This document shows positions 9,939-18,334 of a stretch of DNA of 64,000 nucleotides, piece after piece. Source of the stretch: Desulfopila inferna (GTDB lineage Bacteria; Desulfobacterota; Desulfobulbia; Desulfobulbales; Desulfocapsaceae); the NCBI RefSeq assembly GCF_016919005.1, contig NZ_JAFFQE010000001.1, positions 620,001 through 684,000 on the forward strand, written 5' to 3'. The position numbers and the translations under genes were made by a program. The notes beneath the pieces were generated by a model. That model worked only from the letters and a program-made list of their open reading frames with translations, did no database searches and was not told where the DNA came from. Within the stretch, counting starts at the first letter, position 1, and the number at the start of each line of letters is the position of its first letter.

Positions 9939-10826
9939 ATGATTAAGATAGATGGCGAAAAAATCAAGGAATTACGGGAACACCAGGGTTTGACCCAGCT
10001 CTATATGGCTACCGCCGTCGAGGTTACTACCGACACGATATCACGCTGGGAAAACAAGCGCTATCCCACAATCAAAGAAGAAAATGCCCAGAAGCTTGCC
10101 GAAACACTGGGCGTCAGCATAGAGGACATCCTCCTTCCCGAGGAAGATTCGATTGTCGAAGATGGCCCCGATCTCTCCACGGCACCTCTGGCAAAACCTC
10201 GGTACCGGAAAAGCGCTCTCATCCTGTTTGTCCTCATTATTGGTGCTCTCATCAGCGCGGTAATCCTGGACAGGATATTTTTATCAGGAACAAAAACACT
10301 TCAGGCCCAGGCCTTTAGAAATATGCCTCCCAGAGCAATACCTAACTCTCCTTTTCCTGTAGTTATCGAGGTCAGCCCGGATTCGCGTGAGTCTACTTCA
10401 ATCATACTGAAGGAGATTCTACCTGAAGGAAGCCGAATAGTTCAGATATCCCCCACCGCCGGCGCTTCAAACTCTGATGAAGAAATTAAATGGATACATA
10501 AGCTGCAGAAACCCACCCGTTTTTCCTATCTCGTCGAGATAAACGGCTCCACCGGCAGCGACTACATTTTTGACGGTCTTCTTTCGACTTCGAAAAACGA
10601 GGAGGCTTTAACGGTACAGGGCAGCAACAGCATAACCCTTGGTCAATTTCACTGGGCTGATATTGATGGAGACAATACCATAAGCGACCAGGAAATTTTA
10701 ACGGTTTTCGATTACTACAGTGATATTGATGACTTCACTATCGATATAGAATTTATTGAAAAAATGTGGCTGGGTTCAGGTTATTCCTGGGATCGTGACA
10801 AAAATCTCATCTCTATAACCCCATGA
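9939..10826 (+). CDS. Membrane-anchored XRE-type regulator with dockerin-like periplasmic tail
   Basis: Domain order over 295 residues: an XRE/Cro helix-turn-helix (about 1-60, with LREHQGLTQ and ISRWENKRYP), a linker, one membrane helix (about 90-112), then an extracytoplasmic beta-rich region. It ends in an EF-hand/dockerin-like motif, DIDGDNTISDQEIL (about 240-253), followed by a second acidic stretch. The topology suggests a one-component sensor-regulator that could read an external signal, such as calcium or a protein partner, and act on DNA. An in-frame TTG at 9915 exists, but the ATG fits the usual domain start. The stop overlaps the next open frame (ATGA). The specific role is unknown. 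Confidence 0.75.
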   Translation: MIKIDGEKIKELREHQGLTQLYMATAVEVTTDTISRWENKRYPTIKEENAQKLAETLGVSIEDILLPEEDSIVEDGPDLSTAPLAKPRYRKSALILFVLIIGALISAVILDRIFLSGTKTLQAQAFRNMPPRAIPNSPFPVVIEVSPDSRESTSIILKEILPEGSRIVQISPTAGASNSDEEIKWIHKLQKPTRFSYLVEINGSTGSDYIFDGLLSTSKNEEALTVQGSNSITLGQFHWADIDGDNTISDQEILTVFDYYSDIDDFTIDIEFIEKMWLGSGYSWDRDKNLISITP

Positions 10827-10855
10827 ACATCAGCCAGAATCCCGGAGAGGCTCCT

Positions 10856-11266
10856 ATGAGAAAAATATCTGCGCTCGCTCAGGTCTCCTGTCTTCTTTTG
10901 TTCCTGCTCCTGCTTGCTTTATCAGCCGTGCCCGCGGCTGCCGTAGCCGAAGTTGGGGCAAAATATCAATCAGTCAGCGGCAACAAAGTTGTATTTCTTG
11001 TCAAGGTAGATGGTTCTCCTCCGGCCAGCCTTATAATACAGCACTTTCATCCTGCCGGAAGGCAACTGCTAAGGGCTTCTCCCGCAGCTGATAAAACCGG
11101 TAACGGTACCAGCAGTTCAAAATGGTTTTTGAAAAGTGTCCGTCCCGGGATTTATCCCTTCTCGCTTTCCTACGATGGTCCGATTTCTCCCTCTGGTATC
11201 AGAATTATCTTACGATACCATGATCCTCAAACGGGCTCGTACCGGGAAAATATTGTTCATCCCTAA
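10856..11266 (+). CDS. Small secreted protein of unknown function
   Basis: About 136 residues with a strong signal peptide: positive N-terminus, a Leu-rich core and an Ala-rich cleavage zone ending around AVAEVG. The mature part is beta-rich and matches no family I recognise. I chose the ATG at 10856 because GGAG lies eight bases upstream. The frame itself opens at 10823, where an ATG overlaps the stop of the XRE gene, and that start would give 147 residues. Sandwiched between the XRE membrane regulator and the DAC-like gene, it may be a periplasmic partner of the former (inference). Confidence 0.7.
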   Translation: MRKISALAQVSCLLLFLLLLALSAVPAAAVAEVGAKYQSVSGNKVVFLVKVDGSPPASLIIQHFHPAGRQLLRASPAADKTGNGTSSSKWFLKSVRPGIYPFSLSYDGPISPSGIRIILRYHDPQTGSYRENIVHP

Positions 11267-11281
11267 CCCGGCTGAGCTGAA

Positions 11282-12760
11282 TTGACCACGAATCTCGGGA
11301 GTGAGGTACACCATTTCAGGCATATGCAGACATCCTTTAATAATACATGTATTAACGACACGCTGATGGGGTTGCGCGAAGGTTTAAGCCATTTTTCAGG
11401 ACCCAGTACAGCTGCCGTCATTTTCAGCCTCCCGAAACAAGCCCATCTTTCCATCTATGATCCGGACAGTCTTCTTCGCGGTCATGAGCTGAAGATAAAA
11501 AATTTCTATTTCGATGAAAAAGGGCATCAGTTCCTTTCAAGATATAATGGCACCTCGAAATGTTACAGCTCGATCGAGAATGTTCCCGTCTTCGAACTTG
11601 ACGGGATACTCTCCTTCGGCGGCAGTTCCGCAACGGTCCCCTACCAGATGTGGTTTACGGAGCACCATCCGGATCTCTGTTCAACAGGACCGACTGAAAG
11701 ATGGCTGGAACATGCCGTTCTGCGTTTTTCCCATGATATAGCCAATGGTCCCAGGCTGTATACCGGAATTTCCGGCAGCTTCCTACGCGAATATTCAACC
11801 CATGCCATCCATGACCATATCAAAAAAGAGACATTTCGACTCACAGGGAAACTTTCCGGTCTCGACGTGTATCCGATTCTGGACGCCATTCTCGAGATAT
11901 CCAAAACACTTGAAGAGAGAGCCTGGCCATCCGGTGAACTTGCCTTCATTGAACCCCGGGATGCCGACAAGGTCAATTTCCTGGCAAAGTTTACAGGAAC
12001 AGAACTTCCCCAGCTAAGTCACAGCAAACATGTCAGGAAACTACTGCAGACTGTTCAGGATACCAATCACAAGCTGATATCGGATGGGCAGAACATCCTG
12101 GGTATTTGCAATTCCAGGCTGCCGCAATATTCCCTCACTGCAGCATATCACCGCCGATACGGGTATGTAAGGTTGAATCAAGACATACTCTGCAGTTTCT
12201 CAGACGGCAGATATAGATCTTCCTCTTTCAAGGCAAAACTTTTTGAGATTGAAGAGGCTCTGCTTGATTATGATCTTGACTCGGAAACGCGGGATAAACT
12301 CTTCCATATCATTACCACCCTGGTACATAGCGCCCAGTCAATGCGGCATGGCTGTGCCTTTGTTCTCGATCTAAATTCGAAGCCTGTGAAGATCTCCGGA
12401 CAGCTGCTCGATGCTCCCCTGGATCTTAATGACGATGATTCTCTTGAACTTGCCTGCGCCCTCTCCCGGGTTGACGGTGCCCTTCATATCTCTCAAGACC
12501 AGAGACTACTCGGTTTTGCCTGTCTGCTGGATGGACGAACCATCGAAGGAGAGGACCGTGCTCGGGGCGCCAGGTATAACTCCGCTCTCCGATTCACCGC
12601 CGAGAACCACAAGACTATTGTGGTAGTAGTGTCGTCGGACAGACCGGTTTCCGTAATTCAGCAGGGTATAGTATTGCAGGGACGGTGCCAGTGGCGATCA
12701 ATGACACACTGTTCACTGGTGCCGGATTCACTGAAGGAATGGCTCGCGGTCAGCGCTTAG
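11282..12760 (+). CDS. DAC (DisA_N-like) nucleotide-binding sensor protein, probably non-catalytic
   Basis: A 492-residue protein whose C-terminal third resembles the diadenylate cyclase (DisA_N/DAC) fold. The DGA motif is present (SRVDGALHIS, about 399-408), followed by GFACLLDG. Where active cyclases have an RHR motif (GxRHRxA), this protein has GARYNSALRF. The catalytic second motif is therefore altered, as in the DACNV group proposed as nucleotide-sensor relatives of the cyclases. The N-terminal 350 residues match nothing I know. No signal peptide or membrane helix is seen. It follows the secreted protein by 15 bases, so the three genes probably form one operon. Functional assignment is by motif only. 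Confidence 0.65.
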   Translation: MTTNLGSEVHHFRHMQTSFNNTCINDTLMGLREGLSHFSGPSTAAVIFSLPKQAHLSIYDPDSLLRGHELKIKNFYFDEKGHQFLSRYNGTSKCYSSIENVPVFELDGILSFGGSSATVPYQMWFTEHHPDLCSTGPTERWLEHAVLRFSHDIANGPRLYTGISGSFLREYSTHAIHDHIKKETFRLTGKLSGLDVYPILDAILEISKTLEERAWPSGELAFIEPRDADKVNFLAKFTGTELPQLSHSKHVRKLLQTVQDTNHKLISDGQNILGICNSRLPQYSLTAAYHRRYGYVRLNQDILCSFSDGRYRSSSFKAKLFEIEEALLDYDLDSETRDKLFHIITTLVHSAQSMRHGCAFVLDLNSKPVKISGQLLDAPLDLNDDDSLELACALSRVDGALHISQDQRLLGFACLLDGRTIEGEDRARGARYNSALRFTAENHKTIVVVVSSDRPVSVIQQGIVLQGRCQWRSMTHCSLVPDSLKEWLAVSA

Positions 12761-12953
12761 TGCCTTATTTTTGAAAAACCACCGCAAGACATAAGAAAAC
12801 TAAAATGTAACTACGTCAGTTAATCGGCATTCCAAAACCAAAAGCATTATTACCCTCAAGGGGGTACAGTAAAGAATCCAGCTCCGCTGGGGTAGGTTGT
12901 ATTTGCTGATAAAGGTTCCTTTGGAATAAGGAGAAGAACCTTTACGGTGCAGT

Positions 12954-13208
12954 TTATATCTCTAGTGCCCAGTCGGGAATGCGGTGTAAAATATAATCCT
13001 GAACTACTTCTTTTTCAGGTTTTTTCCCTTCACTCGCAATCTCTTCCATCACTTGCTCATAATCGAACCAGCAAATCTCCTTATCATCCTGGTTATACAC
13101 GGTAAGGATCCGCCTGTTCTGCTGTTCGATATCTTCTTCTTCCTGGATGGCGGCAACTATGTTTATGGCCTCCTCATAGGAGATGAACTTAATTTCGTTC
13201 TCACTCAT
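12954..13208 (-). CDS. Small acidic protein, unknown
   Basis: An 84-residue, Glu/Asp-rich soluble protein without a signal peptide or known motif. The start is supported by GAGGTG upstream of the ATG. It lies 76 bases downstream of rpmB on the same strand and converges on the DAC-like gene. An inverted repeat TAAAGGTTC / GAACCTTTA (about 12913-12945) follows the stop and could act in termination, although it has no T-run. Confidence 0.6.
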   Translation of the reverse strand: MSENEIKFISYEEAINIVAAIQEEEDIEQQNRRILTVYNQDDKEICWFDYEQVMEEIASEGKKPEKEVVQDYILHRIPDWALEI

Positions 13209-13284
13209 CGGGATTACACCTCAAAATGAAAAAGGCGAGCAGGAATGCTCTCCCCTCGCCTCTAATTATCTACTCACAACTTTC

Positions 13285-13479
13285 TTACGCAGGCTTAACG
13301 ACCGCCCCGGAACGGATACAGCGTGTACATACCTTGGCTCTTTGTACACTGCCGCTGTCAGTCAGCATGCGAACTTTTTTCAGGTTTGGCAACCATCTTC
13401 TTCTGTTTTTATTGTGGGCATGGGAGACATTATTGCCGGTAACCGGTCCCTTTCCACAAATTTCACATTTTTTTGCCAT
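13285..13479 (-). CDS. rpmB: 50S ribosomal protein L28
   Basis: A 64-residue ribosomal protein of the large subunit. It starts [12 protein letters not shown] and contains the family segments [13 protein letters not shown] and [10 protein letters not shown]. Four cysteines in CxxC pairs (CEIC, CTRC) mark the zinc-binding (C+) form of L28. The ATG has AAAGGAGAT upstream. It stands apart from rpmG, its frequent neighbour elsewhere. Confidence 0.95.
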   Translation of the reverse strand: MAKKCEICGKGPVTGNNVSHAHNKNRRRWLPNLKKVRMLTDSGSVQRAKVCTRCIRSGAVVKPA

Positions 13480-13692
13480 TGCTCAATCTCCTTTTATATC
13501 AACCACTACAGGTAAACCATACAGGATAGTGGCGGCAGTAAAAAACAATAAATTATTCTCAGAACGCTACAAATTACCTTTTTTAATAAACAATAGCAAG
13601 TTCAAAAATCATATTTTCCAGTGATTACCGATAAAAAATCTAAACCGCCACCACGCCTGAACGATCTGAACGGTCTACCAGACCGTAGCTCT

Positions 13693-14028
13693 TTATTTCG
13701 AAAAAATGATCTTAAGGATACTTTCGATTAAATCCAGCTCAAGTCTTTTTGCTTCATTTAACCCGAACTGGAATTTATTGAGAACAATGAATTTTTCTTT
13801 CAAAAACCCATTATTTTCGGTAATTGCAGGGATGTAGGGAGCGGGTTCTAAAGACGCTCATGTTCTTTCTCCAGGCAAAATTCCAGAATCACAAATGAGT
13901 TTATCGATATTCAATTCCCTACAACTCCGGATGTGCTCAGGTAAGCGCAGACTCCGAGCAGACTGGAAAACTATAGTATGCCTATGATTCTCGGGCTGAT
14001 CGCGTCCAGATGCGGTGCTACTGAATAG
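13693..14028 (-). pseudogene. Decayed ORF with internal TGA, family unknown
   Basis: Read on the minus strand, one frame runs from just after a TAA (14029-14031) to a TAA at 13693-13695, interrupted only by a TGA at 13858-13860. Both halves look protein-like: the first contains RSLRLPEHIRSCRELNIDKL, the second ends in an amphipathic stretch rich in Leu, Glu and Lys. No start with a ribosome site is present. It lies directly after a hemerythrin fragment, suggesting a graveyard of deleted genes between aroC and rpmB. The TGA could in principle be recoded, but no supporting structure was seen. Confidence 0.4.
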
Positions 14029-14119
14029 TTACATTTTCTTTTAATATATGATCCACTAACCACTTTCGCAAATACTCCAGCAAAGCTTTAAAAGAATATT
14101 CCCACCGATTTAATGGAAT
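14018..14119 (-). pseudogene. Bacteriohemerythrin C-terminal remnant
   Basis: Immediately after the aroC stop, another frame reads RWEYSFKALLEYLRKWLVDH followed by ILKEN and ends at a TAG (14018-14020). The pattern LLxYLRxWLVxHI is the last helix of bacteriohemerythrins, where W and H belong to the conserved diiron-site region. Nothing upstream continues the family, because aroC occupies that space, so only about 33 codons of the 3' end remain. There is no start codon or ribosome site. This is an inference from a short motif, but the match is specific. Confidence 0.55.
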
Positions 14120-14120
14120 C

Positions 14121-15110
14121 TTAAAAAACCCGGGGTCTCTTCTGTTCCAGCAGCATAAGATCAGCAAGGGCAATAGCTGTCGCGCATTCAATAACAACAG
14201 GAATTCTCAAAGCTATACAGGCATCATGCCTTCCTTCAATGACCAGTTTTTCAATTTTTTGATTCTGGAAATTATAGGTATGCTGCGGTTTACTAACGGA
14301 AGATGTCGGTTTAACTGGAACACGAAATACAATGTCATTTCCATTCGTTATTCCCCCGTTAACGCCCGAGGCAAAATTACTTTCAGTTTTACCGTCTGCA
14401 GATATCAGGTTGTCATTATGTTCACTGCCTTTCATACGAGCCGAGGAAAATCCCGAACCGAACTCAATGCCGCGAGTTGCGGGGACCGAGAATATCATAT
14501 GGGCGATCATGGATTCCACTGAATTAAAAAAGGGTTCCCCTAAGCCAGCCGGCATCCCGGTACAACTGCATTCGATCAGGCCGCCGATCGAATCGTCTTC
14601 CGCCAGGGCTTTCTCAACAGCAGCAGATATATCTTTACTCCCACCCGCCTCGATAAGTGTGGCATTTACCCGAGCCGGTTCCATGATTTTTTTGGCAATT
14701 ACTCCGGCGGCAACGATGCCCAGGGTAATCCTTCCGGAAAAATGCCCGCCTCCTCTCGGATCGGAATATCCGCCATATTTTCTCTGAGCGGTAAAATCCG
14801 CATGCCCCGGGCGGGGATGGTGCAGCAAATTTTCATAATCCTTTGACTGGGTATTGGTATTTTCAAAAACAATGGTAATGGGGGCCCCGGTTGTTTTGCC
14901 GCGAAAAACACCACTGACGATTCTGGGCAGATCGGGTTCAACCCGTGGAGTTGTCCCCCGTCCTCCTGCTTTTCTACGGGAAAAGTCGTCCTGCAGATCC
15001 TGCTCGGCAAGTGATATACCTGCAGGACAGCCATCTATTACCGCTCCAATTTGGATACCATGACTTTCCCCAAATATACTCACCCGAAACAGCGTTCCGA
15101 AACTATTCAT
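14121..15110 (-). CDS. aroC: Chorismate synthase
   Basis: Last step of the shikimate pathway: converts 5-enolpyruvylshikimate-3-phosphate to chorismate using reduced FMN. The 329-residue protein carries the family signatures GESHGIQIGAVIDGCPAG (about 14-31), RPGHADFTAQRKYG (about 99-112) and RGGGHFSGRITLG (about 118-130). It is slightly shorter than the 350-390 residues of many homologues but complete at both ends. It stands alone; aroB lies about 20 kb away in the same orientation. Confidence 0.96.
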   Translation of the reverse strand: MNSFGTLFRVSIFGESHGIQIGAVIDGCPAGISLAEQDLQDDFSRRKAGGRGTTPRVEPDLPRIVSGVFRGKTTGAPITIVFENTNTQSKDYENLLHHPRPGHADFTAQRKYGGYSDPRGGGHFSGRITLGIVAAGVIAKKIMEPARVNATLIEAGGSKDISAAVEKALAEDDSIGGLIECSCTGMPAGLGEPFFNSVESMIAHMIFSVPATRGIEFGSGFSSARMKGSEHNDNLISADGKTESNFASGVNGGITNGNDIVFRVPVKPTSSVSKPQHTYNFQNQKIEKLVIEGRHDACIALRIPVVIECATAIALADLMLLEQKRPRVF

Positions 15111-15438
15111 TATGCCTCCTCCTGCTCTAAGCTAAAAGCACAAAGCAAATTTTCCACCATATGGCTCTCTATAAATTCGAATTTGATTAATTGAGAATTT
15201 TATGAGACATTACAGGATGTCTGTCTGGAAATGAACTTTTTTTTACTTTCAGGGTCTTCATAGTAAACCTAATGGCAATTTTGAACCGAAAGGCGAACCC
15301 GAGAGAATCTCTGAATGATGAATATCTTTACCGTGATCCAGCAATGTTATTTCCTCCCGTTTTCTATTGCAATAACTGTTTGGCCATGGTAGCAATGCTC
15401 TGAATTAAAATAGTAACAATTCCCACTTACAAACATTT
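15111..15438. other. Divergent intergenic region aroC / resB
   Basis: AT-rich, with no gene or RNA recognised. It must contain promoters for both outward-reading genes, but no clear pair of boxes was found. The resB ATG has no evident ribosome site. Confidence 0.4.
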
Positions 15439-16758
15439 ATGAAAACCTCGAATCCTGCCTGGAATTTTTTTTCCTCCGTCAAACTGGCGCTTTTCACTCT
15501 CGGATGTCTCGCCGTCACCTCTATTATCGGTACGATCATTCCACAGGGTGAATCTGCGTCATTTTATGTCGATTCCTACGGCGTAAAGACTGCTCATTTC
15601 TTTCAACTGCTTGGCATCACTGACATGTACACCTCTTGGTGGTTCCTGTCTCTTCTCGGGTTGTTGACCACAAATCTCATTATTTGCAGCATTGACCGTT
15701 TTCCCGCCGTTCTGCGCCAGATAACCAGAGACAATTTGGACGTACCGTTAGAACGTATCGAAAAGAATAGACTTTCGGCAACTGTGCATTCCGCTCTGCC
15801 TCCTTTGGAAGCAGCGGACAAGGTAAAGTCTCTGCTCAAGAATTACGGCTGGAATGCCCGGCAGCGCAAGAGGGATGAAACCCTTCTCCTCTTCAGCCAG
15901 AAAATGGCCTGGAGCAGGATCGGAGTCTACATCGTTCACTTCTCTATTCTCGTTATTTTTGCAGGTGCTCTTTATGGCCAGTTCACCGGGTTTAAAGCAA
16001 GCATAATGCTACCTGAGCTGCAAAACACCGCTGTCGTCTACCCTTATAAAAACAATAGTCCTATCGATCTTGGTTTTGAAGTCCGAGCTGAGAGATTCGA
16101 TATCGAATTCTACTCAAACGGCATGCCCAAAGAGTATAAATCGAAGTTGACCGTTATTGAGGATGGCGAGATCGTTCGGCAAAAAGATATAACGGTAAAT
16201 GACCCCCTGAAATACAAAGGGATCACCTTCTATCAATCGAGCTATCAGGGATTCAGAGATTTTATCTTTAAAATCAATGACCCAAGCACCTCAACGGACA
16301 CAACTCTCACAGGAGAATATCAAAAAGAACTGACATGGGCAGAGCCCGGGATTCAATTTGGAATTATTAATATTGAAGCGATACGTGATCGGGTGGACAA
16401 GATGAAAATATGGTTCAATGATGGTCAAGGCGAGCCCTCCCAGTTCTGGATGGATTCTGGAGAGACAGTGAAGATAGAACGCCCTGACACAACTTATCTC
16501 TTCTCAGCCAAACAAAGGTATGCTACCGGACTTCAGGTTGCCAAGGATCCGGGTGTATGGGTAGTCTACATCGGCTTCGGAATGATGCTGTTTGGCCTTT
16601 ACATGGCCTTTTTCCTCTCCCACAAGCGCATATGGTTAATACTGCGGGAACAGGAAAGCAAAACCGTTATTGTCTTGAAAGGCACCACTAATAAAAATAA
16701 AGAAGTTTTTGATACTCAATTTCAAAAGCTGGCAAATTCTCTTGATGCAATGAACTAG
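15439..16758 (+). CDS. resB: Cytochrome c biogenesis protein ResB (Ccs1)
   Basis: Component of the system II cytochrome c synthetase, which with CcsA/CcsB delivers and attaches heme to CxxCH motifs outside the cytoplasmic membrane. The 439-residue protein shows the ResB pattern: two helices near the N-terminus (about 12-32 and 64-84), a third around 153-175, a large extracytoplasmic domain and a final helix (about 372-394). The N-terminal wording SVKLALFTLGCLAVTSIIGT is typical of the family. The ccsB gene follows on the same strand, 90 bases from the resB stop to the preferred ccsB ATG. Confidence 0.92.
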   Translation: MKTSNPAWNFFSSVKLALFTLGCLAVTSIIGTIIPQGESASFYVDSYGVKTAHFFQLLGITDMYTSWWFLSLLGLLTTNLIICSIDRFPAVLRQITRDNLDVPLERIEKNRLSATVHSALPPLEAADKVKSLLKNYGWNARQRKRDETLLLFSQKMAWSRIGVYIVHFSILVIFAGALYGQFTGFKASIMLPELQNTAVVYPYKNNSPIDLGFEVRAERFDIEFYSNGMPKEYKSKLTVIEDGEIVRQKDITVNDPLKYKGITFYQSSYQGFRDFIFKINDPSTSTDTTLTGEYQKELTWAEPGIQFGIINIEAIRDRVDKMKIWFNDGQGEPSQFWMDSGETVKIERPDTTYLFSAKQRYATGLQVAKDPGVWVVYIGFGMMLFGLYMAFFLSHKRIWLILREQESKTVIVLKGTTNKNKEVFDTQFQKLANSLDAMN

Positions 16759-16848
16759 TGCTAGCCAAGCTGGGGTTTCTCAGTCTTTCTTCAGAAGGAG
16801 GAGAAGTTTCCATCATGAAAGTTGGAATCTGATTTTTGGAGTTTATTT

Positions 16849-17703
16849 ATGGACAGTTCAACATTCTTAGGTATCACCACCTTTACCTATCTATTTTCCT
16901 CCATACTTTATGCTATTGTATTTATTTTTAAAGTACAAAAGCTTGGGAAAATAGCTACATGGTTCACCGCCTTAGCCCTTATTATCCAGACATTTGGAAT
17001 CGGCCTGCGCTGGCATGAATCCTATGAACTGGGAATAGGTCACGCCCCGCTCACCAACATGTATGAATCGGTGGTTTTCTTCGCTTGGACCATCGTCGCT
17101 CTCTATCTGTTTATAGAATGGAAATTTAAAGCAAGGGTCATCGGAGTCTTCACGGTTCCCCTTGCCTTTCTGGCCATGGCCTATGCCTCCATGTCCAACG
17201 ATATCAGCAAGAGTATTTCTCCTCTTGTCCCCGCCCTTCAGTCAAATTGGCTGATAGCCCATGTAGTCACCTGTTTTATCGGCTATGCCGCCTTTGCGGT
17301 GGCCGCGGCTCTTGGCGTTATGTATCTGCTGAAAAACAGGAGTAGTTCCCCAATCGAGTCACATCCACAGGGACTTATGGCATCCCTTCCTCCATTGCAG
17401 GTCATCGATACCATTACCCATAAAATGATGGTTTTCGGTTTTATCTGGCTTACTGCGGGTATCATCACAGGTGCCGTTTGGGCTAATTCCGCCTGGGGGA
17501 CATACTGGAGTTGGGATCCAAAGGAAACGTGGTCGCTGATCACCTGGTTTGTCTATGCTATCACCCTGCACGCCCGTTACACCCGAGGCTGGGGAGGAAC
17601 GCGAATAGCCTGGCTGGCGATAGTTGGCTTCATTGCCGTGATTTTCACATATTACGGGGTTAATTTCCTTCTCTCCGGACTTCACAGTTATGGATCGAGC
17701 TAA
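16849..17703 (+). CDS. ccsB: Cytochrome c biogenesis heme handling protein CcsB/CcsA (ResC)
   Basis: Multi-helix membrane protein that presents heme for cytochrome c ligation. About 284 residues with seven to eight membrane helices and the tryptophan-rich WWD-type motif WGTYWSWDPKETWSL (about 218-232), flanked by conserved histidines. I chose the ATG at 16849 because GGAG lies seven bases upstream; an in-frame TTG at 16822 lacks this. Together with resB it makes a complete system II module, fitting the multiheme cytochromes at 17848 and 34954. Confidence 0.93.
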   Translation: MDSSTFLGITTFTYLFSSILYAIVFIFKVQKLGKIATWFTALALIIQTFGIGLRWHESYELGIGHAPLTNMYESVVFFAWTIVALYLFIEWKFKARVIGVFTVPLAFLAMAYASMSNDISKSISPLVPALQSNWLIAHVVTCFIGYAAFAVAAALGVMYLLKNRSSSPIESHPQGLMASLPPLQVIDTITHKMMVFGFIWLTAGIITGAVWANSAWGTYWSWDPKETWSLITWFVYAITLHARYTRGWGGTRIAWLAIVGFIAVIFTYYGVNFLLSGLHSYGSS

Positions 17704-17847
17704 ACCATGGCCGGCATAATCAAAATGACCATTTGAATAATGCCTGAATTTAATGTATCCTTTTATAAATCAAGAAAAGAATTCATTTTAGGGGCGGAGT
17801 TACAACACTCACTCTGACACATCAACTGAAATCTTAGCGAGGTGATT

Positions 17848-18276
17848 ATGGTAAAAAAAACATTTACATGTGGAATTTCTGTTTTATTCCTGGCACTTAT
17901 CTGCTATGCAGGTCCGGCTTTTACAAGCACTGATACCGGCCCTGAAAAGATGGAACTGATCAGCAGCACCAGCGATAAAATGGCTCCAGCCGTGTTCCCT
18001 CATAAGGTTCACCAGGAGGCATATGAATGTGGCGAATGTCACCATGGAATGGAAGATGGTGAAAAAGTGGAATACACAGAGGGCATGGAAATACAAAAGT
18101 GCGAATCATGCCACAACAGTGACGTCCTAGAAGGAAAGAAAAAAGGAAAAGAAGATCTTGCTACCTTTAAAGGTGCTGGTCATGGCAATTGCCTCGAATG
18201 CCATAAAGAGGTCGCCAAAGCTGATTCCAGCAAGAAGAAACTGAGAAGCTGCACGACCTGTCATCAGAAAAAGTAA
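17848..18276 (+). CDS. Periplasmic tetraheme cytochrome c3
   Basis: Secreted class III cytochrome, the usual electron carrier between periplasmic hydrogenases or formate dehydrogenases and membrane complexes in sulfate reducers. The 142-residue precursor has a signal peptide (about 1-28) and four CxxCH sites: CGECH, CESCH, CLECH and CTTCH. Additional histidines (FPHKVH, CHHG, GHGN) are in place for bis-His ligation. Length and spacing fit tetraheme c3. GAGGTG precedes the ATG at 17848; an upstream GTG only adds two codons. It lies downstream of the heme-ligation genes and ends at a strong terminator. Confidence 0.93.
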   Translation: MVKKTFTCGISVLFLALICYAGPAFTSTDTGPEKMELISSTSDKMAPAVFPHKVHQEAYECGECHHGMEDGEKVEYTEGMEIQKCESCHNSDVLEGKKKGKEDLATFKGAGHGNCLECHKEVAKADSSKKKLRSCTTCHQKK

Positions 18277-18300
18277 AGTTCGATAAAAAAAATCATAAAA

Positions 18301-18334
18301 AGGCCTGCCGTTAAAAATCGGCAGGCCTTTTTTT
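18301..18334. terminator. Strong intrinsic terminator between cytochrome c3 and glyS
   Basis: Perfect 10-base stem AGGCCTGCCG / CGGCAGGCCT with an 8-base loop, flanked by A-run on the left and seven T on the right. It should stop transcription from both converging genes. It overlaps the last bases of glyS. Confidence 0.92.
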
